Origin: Pseudarthrobacter sp. NamB4
GTDB taxonomy: Bacteria > Actinomycetota > Actinomycetes > Actinomycetales > Micrococcaceae
Assembly (NCBI RefSeq): GCF_005796185.1
Contig: NZ_VAHM01000002.1
Coordinates: 62,001 to 126,000, forward strand
Length of the DNA stretch: 64,000 nucleotides
Direction: 5' to 3'
Within the stretch, counting starts at the first letter, position 1, and every line of letters begins with the position of its first letter. Made by a program: the position numbers and the translations under genes. Positions 17,076-27,239 of this stretch are shown here, one piece after another. The notes below the pieces were generated by a model. That model did not search any database. It was not told the DNA's origin and was given only the letters and a program-made list of their open reading frames with translations.

Positions 17076-18029
17076 ATGCGAAAGCAAGTCTTGCCCCCGC
17101 CCTTGGCGAAGGCTCCCTTCACCTTCAGCTCTGCCACGGCTTCCGGCCTCACCGCGGACAGACTCCGCCGCAATGATGTGGTCAACGTGGGCCGGGGTCT
17201 TTACCGCCCCGCGGACTGGGACTTCGATCTGGAAGGCGCTGCCAGGGCGTTATCCGCTGCATCTCCCGGAGCCTGGATCTCGCACGTGACCGCGGCACGG
17301 CTCCGGTGCCAACTGCTGCCGCCGTGGCTGGCGGAGTCCACAGAGCTGCATCTCAGCAAGCCGCGTGCGCTGCCGTCGGTCCGCCGGAAGGGAATATTGG
17401 GGCATACCGTACTGGCTCTTGAAGGTGAGGTTGAAGAGGTTGATGGCATCAGCCTGAGCACCCGGTCCCGCACTTGGCTCGATCTGGCACGGATGCTGCC
17501 GCTCAATGATCTGGTGAGCATGGGTGATGAACTGATCCGTATCCCGCGGATGGATTTCGAGGGAAGGACGCAACCCTATGACACCTTGGCGGGACTGCGC
17601 ATCCTGGTGGGGCGCCACCCGAATCTCCAAGGCATCGTCAGGGCCCGCGAAGCGTTGGAGCTGATGCGGGTGGGCGCCGATTCTGCCCCGGAATCGCTGC
17701 TCCGGCTGGCTATCGTCAGCGCGGGCTTACCCGAACCGGAACTTCAGGTGCCATTGCGCACCGGAGACGCGAGGTCACCGTCGGCCGATCTTGGCTACCG
17801 TCATCGACGCCTGGCAATCCAGTACGACGGCGGACATCACCTCGGAGAGGCACAGATGTTCAGCGACAGGAGACGCGACAAGGCCTTCGAAGCCGCTGGC
17901 TGGACGGTGCTTGTATTCGACAAGGAAGACCTTGCCGACGATTTTCAGCGTGCAGTGCAAGGAATAAAACGGGCACTGCGGAACGGCTGGCTTGACCATC
18001 CACAGGCATCAGGGTTTGCCAGCGGTTAA
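17076..18029 (+). CDS. AbiEi-like N-terminal / DUF559 (Vsr-type) nuclease-like protein
   Basis: The 317-residue protein has an N-terminal region like the winged-helix of AbiEi-type antitoxins (LTADRLRRNDVVNVGRGLYRP, about 24-46). Its C-terminal 80 residues resemble the DUF559 / very-short-patch-repair endonuclease fold: AIQYDGGHHLG, then FSDRRRDKAFEAAGWTVLVF and a final helical KEDL segment. The Asp in QYDGGHH and later charged residues fit a metal-dependent nuclease site, but activity is unproven. Genes of this kind are frequent in Arthrobacter relatives and are not known to work as simple toxin-antitoxin pairs. Here it is flanked on both sides by 32-bp-family repeats, and no partner gene is present. 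Confidence 0.7.
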   Translation: MRKQVLPPPLAKAPFTFSSATASGLTADRLRRNDVVNVGRGLYRPADWDFDLEGAARALSAASPGAWISHVTAARLRCQLLPPWLAESTELHLSKPRALPSVRRKGILGHTVLALEGEVEEVDGISLSTRSRTWLDLARMLPLNDLVSMGDELIRIPRMDFEGRTQPYDTLAGLRILVGRHPNLQGIVRAREALELMRVGADSAPESLLRLAIVSAGLPEPELQVPLRTGDARSPSADLGYRHRRLAIQYDGGHHLGEAQMFSDRRRDKAFEAAGWTVLVFDKEDLADDFQRAVQGIKRALRNGWLDHPQASGFASG

Positions 18030-18072
18030 GCGGTGGCAGAAATCTCGTTCAGTAGCCCCCCTTAAAGCCGTG

Positions 18073-18179
18073 ACGCTCCCTCGCCGTTGAACTGGTCACC
18101 GGGGTGAGAGAGCGTCGCTGGAAAAGCCGCGTTAAGTGAGAGAGCGTCGCTGGAAAAGCCGCGTTAAGTGAGAGAGCGT
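18073..18179. repeat. 32-bp-period repeat, locus C
   Basis: One minus-oriented core at 18073 faces three plus cores at 18102, 18134 and 18166. The two full units 18104-18135 and 18136-18167 are identical over all 32 bp. This is the cleanest copy of the family. It lies between the DUF559 gene and the end of purU. Confidence 0.85.
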
Positions 18180-18197
18180 CCGTGGGGGAGGGCGGAA

Positions 18198-19094
18198 TCA
18201 GCGGAGGACCACCGTGCGGTTGCCCTGCAGGATCACCCGGCCTTCGCAGTGCCAGCGGACCGCGTTGGACAGGGCCTTGCACTCGGTGTCGCGGCCGGCG
18301 GCCACCAGGTCCTCGGGCCCGTAGGTGTGGTCCACCTCAACCGTCTGCTGCGAGATGATGGGTCCCTCATCCAGCTCGCTGTTGACGTAGTGTGCGGTGG
18401 CCCCAACGGTCTTCACGCCGCGCGCGTACGCCTGGTGGTACGGCTTGGCCCCCTTGAAGCTGGGCAGGAACGAGTGGTGGATGTTGATCGCCTTCCCGTC
18501 CAGCTTGCGGGTCAGGTTGTCGCTCAGCACCTGCATGTAGCGGGCCAGCACCACAAGCTCCACGTCGAACTCGTCCACCAGCTCCAGCAGCCGGGCTTCA
18601 GCCGCAGGCTTCGTCCCAGGGGTGACCGGCACATGGAAGAACGGGATCCCGTGCCACTCCACGAGCGCCTGGTGGTCCGTGTGGTTCGAGACCACGGCCA
18701 CCACGTCCACGGGCAGTTCACCAATCCGCGCCCGGAACAGCAGGTCATTCAGGCAGTGCCCGAACTTGGATACCATGATCAGCACCCGCCGCTTTGAGCC
18801 GTGCCGCTCCAGCCGCCAGCGCATCCCGAAGCGGTCGGCGACGGGACTGAAAGCGGCCCGCAGCGTGTCCACTGTTGAGGCATCGCCGTCGGACGCAAAA
18901 TGCACCCGCATGAAGAAGTGCCCTTCGGAACGCTCGCCGAACTGCTGGTTGTCGATAATGTCGCACCCGTGTTCCAGCAGGAAACCGGAGACGGCGTGGA
19001 CAATGCCGGGCGACTCGGAGCAGTCCAGCGTCAGGACGTGCTCCACGGTGGTCACCGGCTGGGAAACAGGGGTTTCAGTCTCAATTGCAGTCAT
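18198..19094 (-). CDS. purU: Formyltetrahydrofolate deformylase (sox operon copy)
   Basis: This 298-residue enzyme hydrolyses 10-formyl-THF to formate and THF. An N-terminal ACT domain (about 18-95, LDCSESPGIVHAVSGFL) is followed by a formyltransferase fold with the catalytic NIHHSFLPSFKGAKPYHQA and LDEGPII segments. It is the last gene of glyA-soxBDAG-sdaA-purU and starts 3 bp after the sdaA stop. In this setting it recycles THF that has been loaded with one-carbon units by sarcosine oxidase, releasing formate. A second purU lies at 37.8 kb next to dimethylglycine oxidase. Confidence 0.93.
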   Translation of the reverse strand: MTAIETETPVSQPVTTVEHVLTLDCSESPGIVHAVSGFLLEHGCDIIDNQQFGERSEGHFFMRVHFASDGDASTVDTLRAAFSPVADRFGMRWRLERHGSKRRVLIMVSKFGHCLNDLLFRARIGELPVDVVAVVSNHTDHQALVEWHGIPFFHVPVTPGTKPAAEARLLELVDEFDVELVVLARYMQVLSDNLTRKLDGKAINIHHSFLPSFKGAKPYHQAYARGVKTVGATAHYVNSELDEGPIISQQTVEVDHTYGPEDLVAAGRDTECKALSNAVRWHCEGRVILQGNRTVVLR

Positions 19095-19097
19095 GGC

Positions 19098-20471
19098 TCA
19101 GCACTCGATTACGTTGACGGCAAGGCCTCCGCGGGAGGTTTCCTTGTACTTCGTTTTCATGTCGGCTCCTGTTTCGCGCATCGTTTTGATGGCTTTGTCC
19201 AGGGATACCTTGTGGCTGCCGTCGCCGTGCAGGGCAAGGCGTGCCGCGTTGATGGCCTTGACGCTGGCGATCGCATTGCGCTCGATGCAGGGGATCTGCA
19301 CCAGCCCGCCCACCGGGTCGCACGTCAGGCCCAGGTTGTGTTCAATGCCCACCTCGGCGGCGTTTTCCACCTGCGCCGGCGTCCCGCCCAGCACCTCGCA
19401 GAGTCCTGCGGCGGCCATGGAGCAGGCGGAGCCCACCTCGCCCTGGCAGCCCACCTCGGCACCGGAGATGGAGGCGTTGATCTTGAACAGGATTCCGACG
19501 GCGGCCGCGGCCAGCAGGAAGCGGACTACACCGTCGTCGTTGGCGCCGGGGACAAACTTCAGGTAGTAGTGCAGCACCGCCGGGACAATCCCCGCCGCAC
19601 CGTTGGTGGGCGCGGTGACGATCCGCCCGCCGGCGGCGTTCTCCTCGTTCACGGCCAGCGCGAACAGGTTCACCCATTCCATGGCCCGCAGCGGGTCCGT
19701 CTCGCCAGTGTCCGCGGCCAGGGTCTGGAACAACGACGGCGCGCGGCGGCGGACGTTGAGCCCGCCGGGAAGGATCCCTTCCGCAGTGCAGCCGTTGTGC
19801 ACGCACTCACGCATCACCGCCCACAGCTTCAGGAGTTCTTCGCGCAGTTCCGCCTCGGACCGCCAGGACAGCTCGTTGGCCAGCATCACGTCCGAGATGG
19901 ACATGCCCTCGCGGCTGCAGATGGCCAGGAGTTCGTCGGCGGTGTTGAAGGGGTAGGGGAGGATGGTGGCATCTGCCACCACGCGGTCGCCGGCGTCGGC
20001 GTCCCCATCAACCACGAAGCCGCCCCCAATTGAATAGAAGCTCCGTTCGCTGAGCACGGCACCGGCATGGTCCAGCGCACGGAAGGTCATGCCGTTCGGG
20101 TGGGCCGGGAGGGACTTGCGCCGGTGCAGCACCACGTCCTCGTCCCAGTTGAAGTCCACCCGGTGGTCGCCGCAGATCCACAGTTCAGCGTCGAGCGCGG
20201 CGGCTGCAACCTGGTCATCGGCTGTGGAGGTGTCCACCGTTTCGGGGTCCAGGCCCTTGAAGCCCAGGACCACGGCCTTGTCCGAGCCGTGGCCCCGCCC
20301 GGTGGCGCCGAGCGAGCCGAACAGTTCGGCCTGGACCCGGGTGGTGGAGCTCAGGTGTCCGTCGCCTTTCAGTCCGTCGGCGAACAGCTTCGCTGCCCGC
20401 ATCGGGCCGACCGTGTGTGACGAGGACGGCCCGATGCCAACGGAGAACAGGTCGAGGACGCTGAGTGCCAT
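19098..20471 (-). CDS. sdaA: L-serine ammonia-lyase, iron-sulfur type
   Basis: The 457-residue enzyme deaminates L-serine to pyruvate, the exit to central metabolism for carbon from glycine. It starts [22 protein letters not shown], the conserved beginning of the beta domain, and continues into the alpha domain. That domain has cysteines in CSMAAAGLC and [13 protein letters not shown], fitting a [4Fe-4S] catalytic cluster. The ATG at 20471 is chosen because it begins the conserved fold; one base separates it from the soxG stop. Together with GlyA in the same operon it turns glycine plus methylene-THF into serine and then pyruvate. Confidence 0.93.
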   Translation of the reverse strand: MALSVLDLFSVGIGPSSSHTVGPMRAAKLFADGLKGDGHLSSTTRVQAELFGSLGATGRGHGSDKAVVLGFKGLDPETVDTSTADDQVAAAALDAELWICGDHRVDFNWDEDVVLHRRKSLPAHPNGMTFRALDHAGAVLSERSFYSIGGGFVVDGDADAGDRVVADATILPYPFNTADELLAICSREGMSISDVMLANELSWRSEAELREELLKLWAVMRECVHNGCTAEGILPGGLNVRRRAPSLFQTLAADTGETDPLRAMEWVNLFALAVNEENAAGGRIVTAPTNGAAGIVPAVLHYYLKFVPGANDDGVVRFLLAAAAVGILFKINASISGAEVGCQGEVGSACSMAAAGLCEVLGGTPAQVENAAEVGIEHNLGLTCDPVGGLVQIPCIERNAIASVKAINAARLALHGDGSHKVSLDKAIKTMRETGADMKTKYKETSRGGLAVNVIEC

Positions 20472-20472
20472 G

Positions 20473-21111
20473 TCAGGGGACCTCTGGGGAGGCGTACTCC
20501 CGCATGGCGTCCAGGAGCCAGCGGCCCAGGAAATCGGCAAACGAGGCACGGGGGAAGATCCGGAACGACTCGTCGCCGGTTTTCCAGAGGACGGCCGGGA
20601 TGTTGCCAATCTCTGTGGACAGGGCCGTGCCTGCCTGCAGGACACTGGGGTGCAGGTCCAGGGAGCAGCCCTTTTCCAGAACGGCCCGGGCCCGCGGACC
20701 GCTGAGTTCAAAGGTGGTGCGGTTGGCGGAAAGATCTACCACCTGCCCAGCGTCGCCGCCCAGTGCCTCGCGCAGTGCCTGGATCAGGTCACCGCCCAGG
20801 GACTCGTGGGCTTCGGTGGGCGCCACCACCAGGAACTCCTCGGGTCCGAGCCACAGGACCGAAGTGTCCCCGGTCCCGCTGACGCTGCCGCAGCCTGCGG
20901 GCAGGCCGCCGGTGACGGAAGCCACGCGCTGACCGGCCCCGCTGTTCCGGTTGACCCGCAGGCCCACCATGGTCAGGAACGGCACTTCACGAAGTTCCAC
21001 GACGCCCCGGACAGAGCCGGCTTCGAAAGCTGCGCCGAGCGGTGCTGCCGGGCTGACGCGCAGGGAGAGGTTCTTCTGGGCGGAGTTTGCGGGTGCTGCT
21101 GTTTCAGCCAT
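20473..21111 (-). CDS. soxG: Sarcosine oxidase gamma subunit
   Basis: This 212-residue subunit belongs to heterotetrameric sarcosine oxidase and resembles a GcvT-type half domain ([16 protein letters not shown] segment, then [18 protein letters not shown]). It is structural and contacts the alpha subunit. I start at the ATG at 21111, which overlaps the soxA stop by 8 bp and has GAAGGGA upstream. An earlier TTG at 21135 would add eight residues. Order and overlap follow the standard soxBDAG arrangement. Confidence 0.88.
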   Translation of the reverse strand: MAETAAPANSAQKNLSLRVSPAAPLGAAFEAGSVRGVVELREVPFLTMVGLRVNRNSGAGQRVASVTGGLPAGCGSVSGTGDTSVLWLGPEEFLVVAPTEAHESLGGDLIQALREALGGDAGQVVDLSANRTTFELSGPRARAVLEKGCSLDLHPSVLQAGTALSTEIGNIPAVLWKTGDESFRIFPRASFADFLGRWLLDAMREYASPEVP

Positions 21112-24064
21112 CTTTGCGGGTCCCTTCGGGGTCAAAAAGTACGGTTTCGGCGACGACGACGTCCACGAGCTGGTCGCCCGCGGCTGCCACCAGGGTCTCG
21201 CCGATCCGGTTGCGGCCGTTCTTGATCAGTGCCAGGCCGAACGACCGGCCCAGTGCTGCGCTGTGGTAGCTGGAGGTGACGAAGCCTTCCATCGGAACCG
21301 GGCCGTAGGCCGGGTTGGTGGAACGGCCCTTCTCCACGAGCTGGGTGCCTTCGGGCAGCCTGAATCCGCCATCTACCGGCAGGACGCTCACCAGATGCTT
21401 GCGGTCCCCGCGCTGTGCGTCAGTGCGGGAGTAGGAGCGCTTGCCGATGAAGTCCTTGGCCTTGGAGACGATCCATTCCATGCCGGCATCCTGCGGAGTC
21501 ACGGTTCCGTCGGTGTCCTGGCCAACGATCGGGTAGCCCTTTTCGGCGCGGAGCACGTGCATGGTTTCCGTGCCGTAGGGGGTGATGTTGAACTCGGCCC
21601 CGGCGGCTGCCACGGCTTCCCACGTGTTCAGTCCGTACCAGGATGGCACGTTGATCTCGTAGGCGAGTTCGCCGGAGAAGGAAATTCGGCAGACCCGGGC
21701 GCGGACGCCGGAGGCCAGGGTGGTTTCTCGGAAGGTCATGAAGGGGAAGGCTTCGGCTTCCAGCCCGCCGTTGGCGGCCAGTTCCGGCGCCACCCTGGCG
21801 AGGACCTCGCGGGACTTGGGTCCGACGACGGCAATGGTGCTCCACTGCTCCGTCACCGAGGTGCAGTGCACGTCCAGTTCCGGCCACTCGGTCTGCAGCC
21901 ATTCCTCCAGCCAGTCCAACACCTTTGCGGCGCCGCTGGTGGTGGTGGTCATGAAGTAGGTTTCCTCGTCCAGGCGCAGGGTCACACCGTCGTCGAAGAT
22001 CATGCCGTCAGGCGTGCACATCACGCCGTAGCGGGCCGAACCCGGGGCGAGCTTCTTGAACGCGTTGGTGTAGATGCGGTTCAGGAACTCGCCGGCATCC
22101 TTGCCGCGGATCTCGATCTTGCCCAAGGTGGTGGCGTCCATGAAGCCGACGGATTCCCGGACGGCGGCGCACTCGCGCAGCACGGCCGTGTCCATGTCCT
22201 CCCCGGCCTGCGGGTAGTACCAGGGGCGCTTCCACTGCCCGACGTCCTCGAACAGGGCGCCCTTGGCAACATGCCACGGGTGGATTGAGGTGACGCGGGC
22301 GGGGTCGAACAGCTCGCCGCGCTGGCGTCCGGCCAGTGCCGCGAAGGCCACCGGGGTGAAGGGCGCGCGGTAGGTGGTGGTACCGATGTCACCAATGCCG
22401 CGGGAAGCTTCGCCCGCGGTCCGGAGCGCAGCAGCAATCACGCCGATCGCGTTGACGCCGGAGGTCTTGCCCTGGTCGTTGGCGGTGCTGATGGAGGTGT
22501 ACCGCTTGATGTGCTCCACGGAGCGCATGCCCGCTCCCGTGGAGCGCAGTACATCAGCTACAGACTGGTCGCGCTGGAAGTCCACGAAGTGGTGGTGCCA
22601 CTCGTCCGGGGTGCCCTGCTCACCGGGGACCAGCCACAGCTGGCGCGTGGGAGCGGAGGCTTTCGGCTCACCCAGCGGAGCAGGTTCGACGCCGGTGCTG
22701 AAGCCGGCTGCGATCGCCGCGGAGGCTCCCGCAGAGACACCTTCGGCGAGGCAGTCGGTCAGCCCAAAGCTGCCGCGCCCCGAACCCACGATCTGCTGGT
22801 TGGGGACCACGGTGCTGGGCACAAAGGCCGCCAGCTCGTCGTCCCAGCGCAGCTTGCCCTGCCGCTGCGAGTGCAGGTGCACCAGCGGGCTCCAGCCGCC
22901 GGACACAGCCAGCAGGTCGCAGGCGATCTGCTCGATGCCCGAGGTGAGTTCGCCGTCGTCGTTGATGCTGCGGACGGTGATCCCGTCCAGCCGGCCCGTT
23001 CCGTCAGCGGAGGTGTTCGCCACTGCGCTGCCGATCAGCACGCGGGTGCCGGCCTCGACGGCGGCGGCAGCAACTTCGGTGAGCTGCGGACGGGCGTCCA
23101 CCACGGCAGCGATCTTGACACCGGCAGCGCGAAGGTCAGCCGCCAGGGCGTAGGCACTGTCGTTGGTGGTGCTGATGACCACGCGCTTGCCCGCGGCCAC
23201 GGCGTAGCGGTTCAGGTAGCTGCGAACGGCCGAGGCGAGCATGATGCCGGGACGGTCGTTGTTCTCGAACACCAGCGGGCGTTCGTGGGCGCCGGGGGCC
23301 AGGACCACCTGGTTGGCACGGATGTGCCAAATGCGTTGCCGGGAAACGCCCGGGGCGGCAGGGGAGGACAGGTGGTCGGTGCGGTTCTGGACGGCGATGA
23401 CGTAGTTGGCGTCGTAGGCGCCGAAGGCGGTGGTGCGGTTCAGGACGGTGGATTCGGCGCCCGAAACGAGCTCCGCCTCGACATCGGCCACCCATTCCAG
23501 GGCCGGCTTGCCTTCGATGGTCTCCGCCAGTTCCGGGGACGTGGAACCGGAGAGGAGGGATCCGCCCAGTTCGGGCTGGTCATCCAGAAGCATCACGCGG
23601 GCGCCGGAGCGGACTGCCTCGCGGGCGGCGGCCAGGCCGGCGGGGCCCCCGCCGATCACCAGGACGTCAGTGTGGACGTACTTTTTGTCGTACTCGGCGC
23701 GGTCCTCGGCCGGGTCCAGCTTGCCGAGGCCGCTCAGGAACTCCGCCTTCAGGCCGTCCACCAGGGTGACGGTGGTGGCGGGGAGCATGGACTCGGCCAC
23801 GTGGCCGGGGAAGCGTGGCTGCACCTTGACCAGCGCATTGGCTTCCTCCACGCCGGCGGACAGGATGCCGCGGGGGCGGTCCTCGTAGAGGGAGCTGCCC
23901 GCGGCCACACGGCCGTTGGCCAGCAGGGCGGAGGCGAGGGTGTCACCCGGGTGGCCGGTAAATTCTTCGCCGTCCACAGTGAAACGCCAGGAGATGGTGC
24001 GGTCGATGCGTCCGCCGGCGGCGAGGCGGGCGTTCTGGGAAGTCGCGGGATTCTGGGGAGTCAC
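21104..24064 (-). CDS. soxA: Sarcosine oxidase alpha subunit
   Basis: This 986-residue subunit begins with a [2Fe-2S]-like N-terminal fold typical of the family ([19 protein letters not shown]). It then has a dinucleotide-binding domain ([19 protein letters not shown], about 137-155) and ends in a GcvT-type folate domain of about 370 residues. The complex oxidatively demethylates sarcosine to glycine and transfers the methyl carbon to THF as 5,10-methylene-THF, with H2O2 as by-product; without THF it releases formaldehyde. GTG start, overlapping the soxD stop by 4 bp. Length matches the known alpha subunits. Confidence 0.93.
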   Translation of the reverse strand: MTPQNPATSQNARLAAGGRIDRTISWRFTVDGEEFTGHPGDTLASALLANGRVAAGSSLYEDRPRGILSAGVEEANALVKVQPRFPGHVAESMLPATTVTLVDGLKAEFLSGLGKLDPAEDRAEYDKKYVHTDVLVIGGGPAGLAAAREAVRSGARVMLLDDQPELGGSLLSGSTSPELAETIEGKPALEWVADVEAELVSGAESTVLNRTTAFGAYDANYVIAVQNRTDHLSSPAAPGVSRQRIWHIRANQVVLAPGAHERPLVFENNDRPGIMLASAVRSYLNRYAVAAGKRVVISTTNDSAYALAADLRAAGVKIAAVVDARPQLTEVAAAAVEAGTRVLIGSAVANTSADGTGRLDGITVRSINDDGELTSGIEQIACDLLAVSGGWSPLVHLHSQRQGKLRWDDELAAFVPSTVVPNQQIVGSGRGSFGLTDCLAEGVSAGASAAIAAGFSTGVEPAPLGEPKASAPTRQLWLVPGEQGTPDEWHHHFVDFQRDQSVADVLRSTGAGMRSVEHIKRYTSISTANDQGKTSGVNAIGVIAAALRTAGEASRGIGDIGTTTYRAPFTPVAFAALAGRQRGELFDPARVTSIHPWHVAKGALFEDVGQWKRPWYYPQAGEDMDTAVLRECAAVRESVGFMDATTLGKIEIRGKDAGEFLNRIYTNAFKKLAPGSARYGVMCTPDGMIFDDGVTLRLDEETYFMTTTTSGAAKVLDWLEEWLQTEWPELDVHCTSVTEQWSTIAVVGPKSREVLARVAPELAANGGLEAEAFPFMTFRETTLASGVRARVCRISFSGELAYEINVPSWYGLNTWEAVAAAGAEFNITPYGTETMHVLRAEKGYPIVGQDTDGTVTPQDAGMEWIVSKAKDFIGKRSYSRTDAQRGDRKHLVSVLPVDGGFRLPEGTQLVEKGRSTNPAYGPVPMEGFVTSSYHSAALGRSFGLALIKNGRNRIGETLVAAAGDQLVDVVVAETVLFDPEGTRKDG

Positions 24065-24480
24065 GGGGTTGCTCCTTCCGGGGCGGTGGTGCTGGAGATG
24101 CTGGTGGGGGAGCTGCTGGTGCCCGAGATATCAGGAGAAGCGCTTCCGGTGGTGGTGCTGTCAGCGGCGGTGCTGGCAGTGCCGGTGTCGGCGGTGACCT
24201 TGCCGGCGGCATCGGGACGGGGTGAACCCATCGGGTAGATCGCCTGGATCTCGTAGGTGACCGTGTCCCGGAGCATGTTGAACCACTGGCGGCAGCCGGT
24301 GCTGTGCAGCCAGCGCTCGGCGAAGGCGCCCTTGGTGTTGTCGCGGTAGAACAGGTACTCGGCCCATTCGCGGTCCGTGAGTTCATTCGGGTTTTCCGGG
24401 TAGGCCACATGGGCCTGGCCGCCGTAGTGAAACTCGGTTTCGTCCCGGGAGCCGCAGTTGGGGCAGGAGATGAGCAGCAT
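24061..24480 (-). CDS. soxD: Sarcosine oxidase delta subunit with an extended Ser/Thr/Pro tail
   Basis: The first about 95 residues are a typical delta subunit: a zinc-binding CPNCG at 6-10, then [19 protein letters not shown] and [12 protein letters not shown]. The delta subunit normally ends near there. Here about 40 further residues follow, almost entirely Ser, Thr, Ala, Pro, Gly and Asp, with no predicted structure. The extension ends by overlapping the soxA GTG start. It may be a tolerated low-complexity expansion. The core role, stabilising the alpha-beta interface through its zinc, should be intact. Confidence 0.88.
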   Translation of the reverse strand: MLLISCPNCGSRDETEFHYGGQAHVAYPENPNELTDREWAEYLFYRDNTKGAFAERWLHSTGCRQWFNMLRDTVTYEIQAIYPMGSPRPDAAGKVTADTGTASTAADSTTTGSASPDISGTSSSPTSISSTTAPEGATP

Positions 24481-24511
24481 GTGCGTCTTCTTTCTAAAGA
24501 GCGTCGGGCAG

Positions 24512-25732
24512 CTAGTGGGCGACGGCGGCAGCGCCGTGTTCGTCGATCAGGGCGCCGGTTTCGAAGCGCTCCAGTGCGAACGGCTTGTTCAGCCTGTGCG
24601 GCTCGCCCGTTGCGATGTTGTGTGCGAAGGTCATGCCGGCAGCCGGAGTGGCCTTGAAACCGCCGGTGCCCCAGCCGCAGTTGACGAACATGTTCTCCAC
24701 CGGGGTGTTGCCCACGATCGGGGAGGCGTCCAGCGTGGTGTCCACGATGCCGCCCCAGGTCCGGAGCACGTGGGCCCGGGCAAAGATCGGGAACAGCTCG
24801 ACGGCGGCAGCCATCTGGTGCTCGATCACGTGGAAGGAGCCGCGCTGGCCGTAGCCGTTGTAGGAGTCCACGCCGGCGCCCATCACCAGTTCGCCCTTGT
24901 GGGCCTGGGAGACGTACACGTGCACGTGGTTGGACATCACCACCGTGGGGTGGACGGGCTCGTGCAGTTCGGAAACCAGGGCCTGCAGCGGGTGGGACTG
25001 GATGGGGAGCCGGAAGCCTGCCATTTCGGCCAGGACCGAGCTGTGGCCGGCGGCGGCGAGGCCCACCTTTTCGGTGTTGATGGTGCCGCGGTTGGTCTTG
25101 ACGCCCACCACGCGGTTGCCGTCCTTGACGAAGCCGGTGACTTCGCAGTTCTGGATAATGTCCACGCCCATCTCGTCGCACTTGCGGGCGAAGGCCCAGG
25201 CCACGTGGTCGTGCTTGGCGATGCCTGCGCGCGGCTGGTAGGTGGCGCCCATCACGGGGTAGCGAATGTTGTCGCTGATGTTCAGGATGGGGCAGAGTTC
25301 CTTGACCTGCTGCGGGTCCAGCCACTCGGCGTCGACGCCGTTGAGCTTGTTGGCGCCCACGCGCCGCATGCTTTCGCGCACGTCACCGAGGGTGTGGGCC
25401 AGGTTCATCACGCCGCGCTGGCTGAACAGGAAGTCGTATTCGAGCTCCTCCGGCAGGATCTCCCAGAGCTTGAGGGCGTGCTCGTAGATGGCGGCGCTCT
25501 CGTCCCAAAGGTAGTTGGAGCGGATGATGGTGGTGTTCCGGGCCATGTTGCCGCCGGCCAGCCAGCCCTTTTCCAGAACGGCGATGTTGGTCATGCCGTG
25601 GTTCTTGGCCAGGAAGTACGCGGTAGCCAGGCCGTGCCCGCCGCCGCCCACGATCACAGCGTCGTAGGAGGACTTGGGCTCGGGGTTGCGCCAGAGAAAG
25701 TCCGGGTGCTCGGGGAGGAGATCTGCGCTCAC
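24512..25732 (-). CDS. soxB: Sarcosine oxidase beta subunit
   Basis: This 406-residue flavoprotein carries the sarcosine-oxidising site. A dinucleotide motif, [19 protein letters not shown], lies at 23-41. The N-terminal [15 protein letters not shown] and the [22 protein letters not shown] near the C-terminus match SoxB. The family holds one FAD and one covalent FMN. GTG start, overlapping the glyA stop by 4 bp. Electrons go to oxygen, giving H2O2, so catalase elsewhere in the genome would be needed. Confidence 0.93.
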   Translation of the reverse strand: MSADLLPEHPDFLWRNPEPKSSYDAVIVGGGGHGLATAYFLAKNHGMTNIAVLEKGWLAGGNMARNTTIIRSNYLWDESAAIYEHALKLWEILPEELEYDFLFSQRGVMNLAHTLGDVRESMRRVGANKLNGVDAEWLDPQQVKELCPILNISDNIRYPVMGATYQPRAGIAKHDHVAWAFARKCDEMGVDIIQNCEVTGFVKDGNRVVGVKTNRGTINTEKVGLAAAGHSSVLAEMAGFRLPIQSHPLQALVSELHEPVHPTVVMSNHVHVYVSQAHKGELVMGAGVDSYNGYGQRGSFHVIEHQMAAAVELFPIFARAHVLRTWGGIVDTTLDASPIVGNTPVENMFVNCGWGTGGFKATPAAGMTFAHNIATGEPHRLNKPFALERFETGALIDEHGAAAVAH

Positions 25733-27084
25733 TGGGCCGCTCCAATCATGTCTGCTTCAAAGGCGGCAATCTCGGCGTCGCCGTTGAGGTGGGGGTAGAG
25801 GGGGAACTGTTCGGCAAGGGCCGTCACCCGGGCGCGGAGTTCGACGGCGGTGTTCCCGTCCAGGGTGCCAGCGCCGTCGGTGCGGTCGCCCGCAGCGGCG
25901 ATGAGCGCCGTCGCGATAATGTCCGCAACCTCGGTGAATTCCTTGGCGCCGAAGCCGCGGGTGGCAAGCGCCGGGGTGCCGATCCGGAGTCCGGAGGAGA
26001 CCATCGGCGGGCGGGGGTCGAAGGGGACGGCGTTGCGGTTCACGGTGATGCCGATCTTGTGCAGGACGTCTTCGGCCTGCTGCCCGTCCAGTTCGGAGTT
26101 CCGCAGGTCCACCAGGACCAGGTGCACGTCGGTGCCGCCGTTGACCACGGAGATTCCTGCCGCGGCAACGTCGTCCTGGAGGAGCCGTTCCGCCAGGAGC
26201 TTGGAACCCTGCAGGACGCGTTCCTGGCGTTCCTTGAACTCCGCGCTGCCGGCAAGCTTGAAGGCTACGGCCTTGGCGGCGATGACGTGCTCCAGCGGGC
26301 CGCCCTGCTGGCCGGGGAAAACGGCGCTGTTGATCTTCTTGCCGTACTGCTCCTTGGCGAGGATTACGCCGCCGCGCGGGCCGCCGAGGGTCTTGTGCGT
26401 GGTGGTGGTGACAACATCGGCGTACGGGACCGGGTTCGGGTGCAGGCCTGCTGCGACGAGGCCGGCGAAGTGTGCCATGTCCACCATGAGGTAGGCGTCC
26501 ACCAGGTCTGCGATGCGGCGGAATTCGGCGAAGTCCAGCTGGCGGGAGTAGGCGGACCAGCCGGCCACGATCAGGCGGGGGCGGTGCTCGAGGGCCAGGG
26601 CCTCGACCTCGGCCATATCGATCCGCAGGTCCGATTCGCGGACGTGGTAGGGAACCACGTTGTAGAGCTTGCCGGAGAAGTTGATGCGCATGCCGTGGGT
26701 GAGGTGGCCGCCGTGGGCCAGGTCCAGGCCCATGATGGTGTCGCCCGGGTTCAGCAGGGCGAACATGGCGGCGGCGTTGGCCTGGGCGCCGGAGTGCGGC
26801 TGGACGTTGGCGAACTCGGCGCCGAACAGCGCCTTCACGCGGTCGATGGCCAGCTGCTCCACCACGTCAACGTGTTCGCAGCCGCCGTAGTAGCGCTTGC
26901 CCGGGTAGCCCTCGGCGTACTTGTTCGTAAGGACCGAACCCTGCGCCTCCATGACGGCGGACGGGGCGAAATTCTCGGAGGCAATCATTTCCAGCGTGGA
27001 CTGCTGGCGCACCAGCTCCTGGGCGATGGCCTGCTGGACCTCGGGATCGACTGCGGAAAGTCGCTCGTTCAACTGCTCAACCAC
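25729..27084 (-). CDS. glyA: Serine hydroxymethyltransferase
   Basis: The 451-residue PLP enzyme interconverts glycine plus 5,10-methylene-THF with serine plus THF. The PLP-lysine motif [16 protein letters not shown] is clear, and the [13 protein letters not shown] start is conserved. I choose the GTG at 27084 because AAAGGAG lies 5 nt before it; a TTG ten codons upstream is much weaker. As the first gene of the sox operon it uses both products of sarcosine oxidase, glycine and methylene-THF, and so regenerates THF. A general housekeeping glyA may exist elsewhere. The GntR-type palindrome upstream likely controls the operon. Confidence 0.92.
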   Translation of the reverse strand: MVEQLNERLSAVDPEVQQAIAQELVRQQSTLEMIASENFAPSAVMEAQGSVLTNKYAEGYPGKRYYGGCEHVDVVEQLAIDRVKALFGAEFANVQPHSGAQANAAAMFALLNPGDTIMGLDLAHGGHLTHGMRINFSGKLYNVVPYHVRESDLRIDMAEVEALALEHRPRLIVAGWSAYSRQLDFAEFRRIADLVDAYLMVDMAHFAGLVAAGLHPNPVPYADVVTTTTHKTLGGPRGGVILAKEQYGKKINSAVFPGQQGGPLEHVIAAKAVAFKLAGSAEFKERQERVLQGSKLLAERLLQDDVAAAGISVVNGGTDVHLVLVDLRNSELDGQQAEDVLHKIGITVNRNAVPFDPRPPMVSSGLRIGTPALATRGFGAKEFTEVADIIATALIAAAGDRTDGAGTLDGNTAVELRARVTALAEQFPLYPHLNGDAEIAAFEADMIGAAQ

Positions 27085-27116
27085 GGATGCTCCTTTGAAA
27101 TACCACTTGTTCAATG

Positions 27117-27130
27117 ACTGATATATCAGT
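27117..27130. promoter_or_regulatory. Palindromic operator between glyA-sox and the GntR gene
   Basis: ACTGATATATCAGT is a perfect 14-bp palindrome 33 bp before glyA. A TATGAT -10 candidate for the divergent GntR gene follows at 27144-27149. The site is well placed for GntR/FCD control of the sox operon and for autoregulation. Confidence 0.6.
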
Positions 27131-27239
27131 GTGAGAACAATGGTATGATTACGGTCACAGCAGAGTCAATAGCTGGACCGAAAGCGGCTGGAAGCTACCG
27201 CTTTGGACTTGAGCGGGTTTCGAAGAACGGAGCGTTGCC

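Noticed and set aside
27034..27114. TTG start ten codons upstream in glyA
   Set aside because: AAAGGAG lies 5 nt before the GTG at 27084, and family homology starts after it. The upstream residues would be encoded by the ribosome site.
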